64,000 bases of DNA. Source: Dictyobacter aurantiacus (GTDB lineage: Bacteria > Chloroflexota > Ktedonobacteria > Ktedonobacterales > Ktedonobacteraceae). Both the position numbers and the translations under genes were made by a program. Numbering within the stretch: the stretch's first letter is position 1; each line of letters starts with the position of its first letter. Of this stretch, positions 58,104 to 64,000 are shown in pieces. The stretch is from positions 1,426,001 through 1,490,000 of the forward strand of contig NZ_BIFQ01000002.1 in NCBI RefSeq assembly GCF_003967515.1, read 5' to 3'. The notes under the pieces were generated by a model. It did not search any database. It was not told the DNA's origin and saw only the letters and a list, made by a program, of their open reading frames with translations.

Positions 58104-58153
58104 AGCGAGACAACAATAGCGGGACCATTGGGTCCCGCTATTGTTGTCTCGCT
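58104..58153 (+). terminator. Long perfect hairpin, 23-bp arms, after yjbQ
   Basis: AGCGAGACAACAATAGCGGG mirrors CCCGCTATTGTTGTCTCGCT around a 4-nt loop (ATTG), with a further GACC/GGTC pair. AGTTCCTATTTTTT follows, so it may end transcription. It also belongs to the class of long perfect palindromes. Confidence 0.75.
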
Positions 58154-58515
58154 AGTTCCTATTTTTTGCGTTTTCTGAGAAGATCGTAGTAAAATTGTTT
58201 TAGTATGTACGAAGATCACTACCGTATTCCACAGTGCAAGGAAGAAGAGATTACAGGGCCGCTCGCGAACGATAGCAAAACATTGATGATTTTGAAAAAG
58301 TGTGATATTTTCTGAAATTAAAGCGCATACTAAGATTGACCAGGTTATGGCTATTTACCAGTACATTTTTTCTATTCAGAGTAAGAATTGATTGATAATA
58401 GCAGGCATGTGTCATAAGAGAACAATAGGCCGGGGCTATACCAGAACGGGTATCACTCTTATTCATGGCATTGGCAGGCGCAAGAAGCGTAGACCTATAG
58501 CGAGGAGTATGTGGC
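58154..58515. other. AT-rich region upstream of regulator 2
   Basis: No gene is supported in these 360 nt. The region should carry the promoter of the giant regulator. I see no convincing operator repeats. Confidence 0.5.
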
Positions 58516-61500
58516 ATGACACAGCATAACAGGATCACCTATCATCAACAAGTGACGTATTGTGGAAAGCCACGTTGTCGAAGGTGCCGCGAAGGGATTG
58601 GCCATGGTCCGTACTGGTATGCGTATAAGACCGTGAATGGGCAGACCTCGCGGACCTATATCGGCAAGCATCTGCCTCCAGAGGTACAGCAAACTCTGGA
58701 TACACCGTCAACCGTGACAGGAGATAGTGCTGTGATCTTACATTTCTCCCCACTTTCCACGGCTGCGCCGGAATCCGCAGCGATTGCCGAGGCGGACAAT
58801 GTTGTGCTGCGTATCTTCACGCTGGGTCAATTTCGCCTTGAAGAACGGACCTCATCAGCACGTGGCAAGCAGAAGGGGCGCAACTGGCGGGTGATTGATG
58901 ATGCCGCCTGGCAACAACGCTCGGTGCGCGCCCTGCTATCCTATCTCCTCTGCTGTCCCGGACGACGTTCTACCCGCTCTCAGGCTATCCTTACCCTCTG
59001 GCCCAACGATGATCTTGCGACCGCCAACAGCTCACTGAACAAGACGCTGAATTCCTTGAGAAAGATCTTAGGGCACCCTTCGGTCAAACCGGGTCAGGAG
59101 CGGCCTGGCAATGCTGGCGAACGCTTTATCACGGATGGTGACTGGTTTGCCCTTGCAGGCCATGACCGGATCTGGATCGATGCCGATGAATTTGAACGGA
59201 TGGTTGAGCAGATAGAGCAGGGCGGAAGTGGTTTAGCACAATATGAGAAAGTGTTACAGGATACCATCGCGCTCTACAAGGGTGATTTCCTTCTTGAGGA
59301 GCGTACCTCTGAATGGGCGGCCGGTCGCCGTCAGCTCTTGCGGCAAAAATGGATCGATCTCCTCTTGAAGTTGTCAGGCTTCTATGCGGACCGCAATGAT
59401 TATGCGAAAGCTATCAATGTATTGAATAACCTGTTGCTGAAAGAGCCGGCCAATGAACTGGCGATCCAGCAACTGCTGGTTGCTTTGATGAAGTTAAAGC
59501 GTCGCGGTGAAGCCATCCAGGCATATCAACACTTTGAAAAGCTCTTGTATCGCGATTACAAGGCTGTTCCTGCCGCTGAAACGCGTGCCCTGCATGCCGC
59601 GATTCGTTCTGGTGAAGCGCTGGCCGATATCGCCTTGAAGGCGGAGTCAGCGACCATCCAGAGTCCAGAAAAGCCAGTTTCGCTGCGCAAGAAGGCAGGT
59701 CGGCACGGCAACGCGGCTGGCGGTTCCGCGCAGGCCCGTCACGTGTTGCCCGCGCCTCCCTCCAGCGAACCGATCGGGCGCACGCATCAGGGGGATCTTG
59801 TCGGCCGCGATAATGAACTGCTGGCCATGCGCATGCTCCTGCGCAACGTCGAGCAGAACGCGCGCCTACAACTGGTGGGAGCGCGCCGTGTGGGTGGCAT
59901 TCCGCTGGATACGCAGCGTCAGCCACAATTTCTCTTATTAAAGGGCGACCTGGGCATCGGCAAGACGCGCCTGGCGGAAGAGTTAGGGCGCGAGGCGCAG
60001 AGCAACGGCTGGAACGTTATCTGGAACCGCATCTACAAGATCGAAAGCGTGATCCCCTATCGAGTCTGGGTTGAGGCGCTGCGCAACATCTTGATCAAAA
60101 GTCCCGGCATCGTTTCTTCGCTCAGCACTGAAACGCTGCGCGCCCTATCGACGTTAAGTGGACTGCTCGATGTTCTTCCGGCGCATATCGCCGGTCGGAG
60201 CTCCTCGCTCTCCCTGTTGCCCGAACAGGCCAAATACGCGTTATATAACGCGGTCAGCGAAGTGCTCAAGCAGACGAGCGATAACGGTCCCATGCTAATT
60301 GTCCTGGACGACATCCAGTGGGCGGACGTCAGCAGCTACGAGCTCCTCGGTCACCTCGCGCGCCAGCTCACTGGTTATCCCATCGCCTTCTTCGCCACCT
60401 GCCGCGAATCCGAGGTGCCAAAGGAGGCCTCTCATCCCTTGCGCAAGATGATCCTGGAGATGCAGCGTGAGCATACCATTCTGCCGATGGACGTCAAGCC
60501 GCTCTCCCCTGAGCAGATCAAGCTGCTGGTCACCAACCTGTCTCCTCTTCCCGAGGAGGTTGTGAACCGCATTCAGACCCATGCGGATGGTAACCCTTTC
60601 TTCGCCGAGCAACTGGCCTGTTCCGATGCCGCCGATCTTCCGGTGACGATCACCGAAGCTCTGGGAGCGCGTATCAAGCTACTCAAGCCCAACTGCCGGG
60701 AATTATTGCAGCACGCGGCCGTTTTGGGGGGGTCGTTTGAGCTTCCTATGATCTGCATGCTCGAAACAGGCTCCGATACCGATGATAATGACGCCATTCT
60801 GCCTCTGCTGGATGAGGCATGGAAATTTGGCGTGATTACCGATGAGGGCAGTGGCACACGCATCACCTATCACTTCTGGCACCCTTTGCTGGTCACGTAT
60901 CTGTACGATAATCTCTCTTCCATGCGGCGGGCCATGTTGCACCGTAAGGCTGCCGAGAGTATTATCAGCTTGAACAAGGGGCGTGAAGAGAACGTGGCTG
61001 CGACGGTAACCATGCACCTGCTGCGAGCTGGAGCGGAGGCTGACAAAATCGCGTACTACGCGGAGCTGGCCGGCAATAATGCGTACGGCGTATCGGCCTA
61101 TGCAGACGCCGCGACCCATTACCAGACAGCCGTTCAGTATTTAAAACAGGTCCGGTCCCAGGATACGCTGCCACAGCTTATCTCTCTGCTAGAACTCCTG
61201 GCTGAATGCACCATGAACAGCGGTGGCGACTCCGAAAAAGTGTGTAGCCTGTTTCACGAGGCGCTTGAACTGCGTCGCAGCCATATGACCATGCTGGATT
61301 CACAATCCGAAGCACGACAGCAGGCGCTGCTCTGGGATCAGATGAGCTGGACCTGGCGGTACCGGGGTGATCCGCAACAGGCCTGGCATTGTTGGACGCA
61401 GGGCGAGCAATTGCTGCGTGAGGCGGGAGTCGTTGGTGGACCCGTCTGGGCGCGCCTGTACTATACCCGCAGCAATCTCTACCAGATGCAGGGGTTATAC

Positions 61501-62421
61501 GAACAGGCTCTACATAGCGCGCAGGAAGCCCTCTTATTATTAGAAGAGGGCCAGCAGCAGGGTCCGGTCCGGCCTCCCACAGATCGTAAAGCGTGCAAGA
61601 CGCTGATGCAGCGCATCATCGAAGGGTATCCTGATCTGCTGGGACGCCTGCAGCGGCATATGGGCTCAATCGCGGTTGATATGGGACAGCTCAGCCGGGC
61701 GCTGGCCTACCAGAACAAGGCGCTGGCATTCTTCGAGCAATATGAGGAGCAGAGACAGATCGCCCATATCTCTTCCAACCTGGGCTTTATCCATCTTAAA
61801 ATGGCCCAGTACTCGGAGGCGCAGGCCGCGCTTCGGCGCGCGCAATGGATGGCTGAAAGCATTGGCGACCGGCCACTGCTCTCGTTGGTCTCCAGCAATC
61901 TTGGTGAACTGGATGCCGCATTGGGAGACCTGGTTGAGGCCGAAAAGCAATACGAGGTCGCTTTACAATTGAGCCTTGTGCTGGGTGATCGGGAATATAC
62001 CAGCAAATGGAACTCCAACCTGGCCGGTATCTTGCAGGCGCGCGGCGAACTGGCCGAGGCGGCCAGGTGTATCCGTACCGCCTTCTCGGTGGCCCGCTCG
62101 ATGCAAAACGCGCCATCGATCGGCCAGGCACTGGTCGCCCTGGCCAATATACGCCTGGCGCAGGCAACGGCCGTCCAGGGTGATGAGCGCAAGCGTGCCC
62201 ATCTATTGTGCCGCGCGCAGAAAGATATCGAGCGTGCGATGAAGCTGGAGGTTGAGGCTGAGACCCGCATGAAGGGGCAGCTTGTCCTGGCGCAGATTAC
62301 CTTGATGCGTGGTCAGCAGCAGGAGGCCAGGCAGGCGTTTGCGGCGATTATGGAGGAGGCAAGAAGCACAGAGCATCTGCAGATCGTGGAGAAGGCCGAA
62401 CAGTGGCTCGCACAGGCATAG
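58516..62421 (+). CDS. Giant SARP/BTAD-AAA-TPR regulator 2
   Basis: This 1301-residue regulator has the same plan as the one at 28213. A Cys-containing N-terminal domain (YCGKPRCRRCREGIGHGPYW, 15-34) is followed by a winged helix and BTAD (about 90-370), then an AAA/STAND ATPase with Walker A GDLGIGKTRL (477-486) and Walker B LIVLDDIQWAD (594-604). About 480 residues of TPR-like helices close the protein. It probably binds DNA when a signal reaches the TPR part and the ATPase assembles. CGAGGAGT precedes the ATG. Base composition is even along the gene, unlike its paralogue. Targets are unknown; the neighbouring YjbQ and PP2C genes give no clear link. Confidence 0.93.
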   Translation: MTQHNRITYHQQVTYCGKPRCRRCREGIGHGPYWYAYKTVNGQTSRTYIGKHLPPEVQQTLDTPSTVTGDSAVILHFSPLSTAAPESAAIAEADNVVLRIFTLGQFRLEERTSSARGKQKGRNWRVIDDAAWQQRSVRALLSYLLCCPGRRSTRSQAILTLWPNDDLATANSSLNKTLNSLRKILGHPSVKPGQERPGNAGERFITDGDWFALAGHDRIWIDADEFERMVEQIEQGGSGLAQYEKVLQDTIALYKGDFLLEERTSEWAAGRRQLLRQKWIDLLLKLSGFYADRNDYAKAINVLNNLLLKEPANELAIQQLLVALMKLKRRGEAIQAYQHFEKLLYRDYKAVPAAETRALHAAIRSGEALADIALKAESATIQSPEKPVSLRKKAGRHGNAAGGSAQARHVLPAPPSSEPIGRTHQGDLVGRDNELLAMRMLLRNVEQNARLQLVGARRVGGIPLDTQRQPQFLLLKGDLGIGKTRLAEELGREAQSNGWNVIWNRIYKIESVIPYRVWVEALRNILIKSPGIVSSLSTETLRALSTLSGLLDVLPAHIAGRSSSLSLLPEQAKYALYNAVSEVLKQTSDNGPMLIVLDDIQWADVSSYELLGHLARQLTGYPIAFFATCRESEVPKEASHPLRKMILEMQREHTILPMDVKPLSPEQIKLLVTNLSPLPEEVVNRIQTHADGNPFFAEQLACSDAADLPVTITEALGARIKLLKPNCRELLQHAAVLGGSFELPMICMLETGSDTDDNDAILPLLDEAWKFGVITDEGSGTRITYHFWHPLLVTYLYDNLSSMRRAMLHRKAAESIISLNKGREENVAATVTMHLLRAGAEADKIAYYAELAGNNAYGVSAYADAATHYQTAVQYLKQVRSQDTLPQLISLLELLAECTMNSGGDSEKVCSLFHEALELRRSHMTMLDSQSEARQQALLWDQMSWTWRYRGDPQQAWHCWTQGEQLLREAGVVGGPVWARLYYTRSNLYQMQGLYEQALHSAQEALLLLEEGQQQGPVRPPTDRKACKTLMQRIIEGYPDLLGRLQRHMGSIAVDMGQLSRALAYQNKALAFFEQYEEQRQIAHISSNLGFIHLKMAQYSEAQAALRRAQWMAESIGDRPLLSLVSSNLGELDAALGDLVEAEKQYEVALQLSLVLGDREYTSKWNSNLAGILQARGELAEAARCIRTAFSVARSMQNAPSIGQALVALANIRLAQATAVQGDERKRAHLLCRAQKDIERAMKLEVEAETRMKGQLVLAQITLMRGQQQEARQAFAAIMEEARSTEHLQIVEKAEQWLAQA

Positions 62422-62545
62422 CGTGGCGGGTTGCAGGAGCGCGTCGTGTCTCCCACCGATCGCCGAACAGCGTGTTTTTCAGGTTGAGAGCATGGTCACT
62501 GCGGTTTTTTGATCGATATACTTTGATATGTGTGATCGACGAGAG

Positions 62546-63448
62546 CTATCTTTGATAAACGCGTGCCACGATAGCTGTGATATTATCGATGCCACCCTGG
62601 GCATTGGCATACTCTACCAGGCGATAGACGCTCTCCTGCGGGCCAAACTGTTCGACAATACTGGTCAATTCCTGATCATTGATCATGCCGCACAGTCCAT
62701 CACTACAGAGGACCAGCGCATCGCCCTCTTCGACCTGTTCCACAAAGATATCGACTTCAACCTCTGGAAAGGGACCGAGGGAGCGAGTAATAATGTTGCG
62801 CATAGAATGCATTTGCGCCTCTTCTTCGGTCATCTGCCCCAGGCGAACCTGTTCCGCGACCCAGGAATGGTCCTGTGAGATCTGTCGCACCTGTCCATGC
62901 CGGACCAGATAGGCGCGGCTATCCCCGACATTGGCGATATAGGCAACGTTGCCGCGTAGGACCGCGACCACACACGTGGTTCCCATGCCACTGTGCTGAG
63001 CATTTTCTGTCGCGCGTTGATAAATAGTTGCATTGGCATAGCGAATTGCACGTATTAAGCTGGCGGGAACATCGGCATCGGCATCCTGGTAGTAGAGTGT
63101 GCAGACAGAATCGACGGCAATCTCGCTGGCAACTTCACCGGCCGCATGTCCTCCCATGCCATCGGCCACGATAAATAAGGCACCTTTGTGTTCTAATAAC
63201 TGCTGATCTTTGGGGATAATATAGGCAACGCTATCCTCATTATGCTGACGTTTGCGTCCAACATCGGTGCGTTGCGCCACGTTGAGGGCCAGGGGACGTG
63301 TTTTTTGCCCACGCTTTTGCTGCGCCGTGACAGGGGCGGTAGATGATCGCATAAACAGTTGCCGAACTCGCGAACCCACGCTCTGTCTCTGTTCTTTCTG
63401 TGGCGATGTGGATAGGTCATGAATGGTATGTGAAGGAAATATCTCCAT
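62546..63448 (-). CDS. PP2C-type Ser/Thr protein phosphatase
   Basis: This 300-residue phosphatase belongs to the bacterial PP2C (Stp1/PrpC) family that reverses Hanks-type kinase phosphorylation. After a basic 50-residue N-terminal tail come the metal and active-site segments GRKRQHNEDS, IVADGMGGHAAGE, YIANVGDSRAYL, LCSDGLCGMI and GGIDNITAIV. All metal Asp residues seem present. No membrane span is seen, so it is cytoplasmic. GGAGAAGC precedes the ATG. No kinase gene is in the window. The tail has an Arg/Ser-rich stretch (VGSRVRQLFMRSS) not usual for the family. Confidence 0.95.
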   Translation of the reverse strand: MEIFPSHTIHDLSTSPQKEQRQSVGSRVRQLFMRSSTAPVTAQQKRGQKTRPLALNVAQRTDVGRKRQHNEDSVAYIIPKDQQLLEHKGALFIVADGMGGHAAGEVASEIAVDSVCTLYYQDADADVPASLIRAIRYANATIYQRATENAQHSGMGTTCVVAVLRGNVAYIANVGDSRAYLVRHGQVRQISQDHSWVAEQVRLGQMTEEEAQMHSMRNIITRSLGPFPEVEVDIFVEQVEEGDALVLCSDGLCGMINDQELTSIVEQFGPQESVYRLVEYANAQGGIDNITAIVARVYQR

Positions 63449-63889
63449 TATGCTTCTCCAATTCCAATCATTGATAAAAAATACATGCCTGGATCCTGCT
63501 ATACCATCTATTTATAGAACGTTTGCAGCTGTCTCTCTCATTTTCATTAAGAAGAATAGGCACTGGAAACATGCGCTTTTTGTTGCCGCCATGATCTTCT
63601 TATAGTATCGCGTAAATCCTGTTAAACAGGATTTACGCGAAGCCTCTTTTTACAAGTATACTCTCCAATTCAAGTTGAGCATGTTCAATTTGCTGCCAAC
63701 GGTAGAAGAGGACAGTTGCTTAATTAGCCCTATATCGTATTCTTTGCTGATGCTGTCTGCATGAGATATTTACATAGGTTATTTACGTTCTATTTTATAG
63801 TATAAGGACGTAAATTTGTATACTTCAATAAACATAAAGTACTACGTCCGTAACAGACATTCACCACTTAGGTACCCTTCATATCTGGG
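63449..63889. other. AT-rich intergenic region with a hairpin
   Basis: No gene is supported. At 63608-63640 a perfect 16-bp-arm hairpin (TCGCGTAAATCCTGTT, 1-nt loop) is followed on the plus strand by AGCCTCTTTTT and could end transcription. The remainder is AT-rich, with runs such as TTTTATAGTATAAGGACG, and may hold promoters for a gene beyond the window. Confidence 0.5.
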
Positions 63890-64000
63890 CACGTGAGCGC
63901 CCCCACATGGGCGTCCGCGCAGCGGACGCCCGGATCTGTAGTATGGTGGTGCCAGGGGGCGCATCCGCGCCCCCTGGCACCACCATACTACAGACCTGTA
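63890..64000 (-). repeat. Composite hairpin repeat, copy E (cut by window end)
   Basis: In reverse orientation: GTGAGCGCCCCCACATGGGC is the reverse of the GCGGGGGCGCT flank, then a small GGCGTCCGC/GCGGACGCC hairpin, then the central hairpin with perfect 28-bp arms (63935-63962 and 63967-63994, loop ATCC). The arm core GGTGCCAGGGGGCGC is again copy-specific. Confidence 0.88.

Noticed and set aside
63423..63605. A 60-codon plus-strand frame next to the PP2C gene
   Set aside because: It overlaps the PP2C start region in antisense, has no ribosome site, and shows no family pattern.

Overview
The window looks like a chromosomal piece of a member of the Ktedonobacteria (phylum Chloroflexota). Four things suggest this: an IscB nuclease locus with an upstream structured RNA, a class rich in such loci; two very large regulators that join a short Cys-containing domain (CGKPRCxRC) to SARP/BTAD, AAA ATPase and TPR parts; a LanM lanthipeptide cluster; and many dispersed hairpin repeats between genes. 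This assignment is inference from content, since no rRNA or other marker gene is present.

Layout. 75-4650 holds a cytochrome P450 and an N-acetylglucosamine-type PTS pair (EIIA, EIICB). 4650-13278 holds two ABC sugar importers, each with one binding protein and two permeases and no ATPase, around a LacI-family repressor. 13569-20270 has an orphan membrane protein, an amidohydrolase, and an exopolysaccharide group: a tyrosine-kinase/hydrolase fusion, a glycosyltransferase and an O-antigen-ligase/polymerase-like protein. 20429-21999 is an iscB locus with its putative omega RNA, followed by a membrane protein gene whose 5' end is duplicated in tandem. 23397-27755 has a HAD phosphatase, an APH-like kinase, a membrane protein resembling an inactivated M48 peptidase, and a thioesterase-like protein. 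28213-32238 is the first giant regulator, whose last part is abruptly AT-rich. 33563-39526 has a histidine phosphatase, a secreted GH5 mannanase-like enzyme, a secreted CBM2-expansin and a CPBP protease. 39698-42503 has two glycosyltransferases. 42703-51120 is the lanthipeptide cluster: LanM, two mersacidin-like precursors, a Gly/Tyr-rich precursor, a short HlyD-like protein and a C39-peptidase ABC exporter, followed by a PAP2 phosphatase. 52066-63448 has a pullulanase, tRNA-Asn, an ArgE-type deacetylase, a WYL regulator, a YjbQ protein, the second giant regulator and a PP2C phosphatase.

How the genes work together. Much of the window concerns getting and using carbohydrate polymers: secreted mannanase and expansin, two oligosaccharide importers under a LacI repressor, a GlcNAc PTS with a DasR-like operator candidate, and pullulanase. 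A second theme is cell-surface polysaccharide. A third is production and export of modified peptides.

The most unusual sequence feature is the set of very long, near-perfect inverted repeats between genes. One class is simple palindromes with 21-39 bp arms, each of unrelated sequence. The other is a composite repeat family (at 9806, 23216, 41079, 56290 and 63890) with conserved flanks around a central hairpin whose arms differ between copies yet still pair perfectly. Other strong leads are the Gly/Tyr-rich RiPP precursor with an exact 42-bp repeat, the kinase-hydrolase fusion, the mosaic regulator, and the M48-like protein without its zinc-binding motif.
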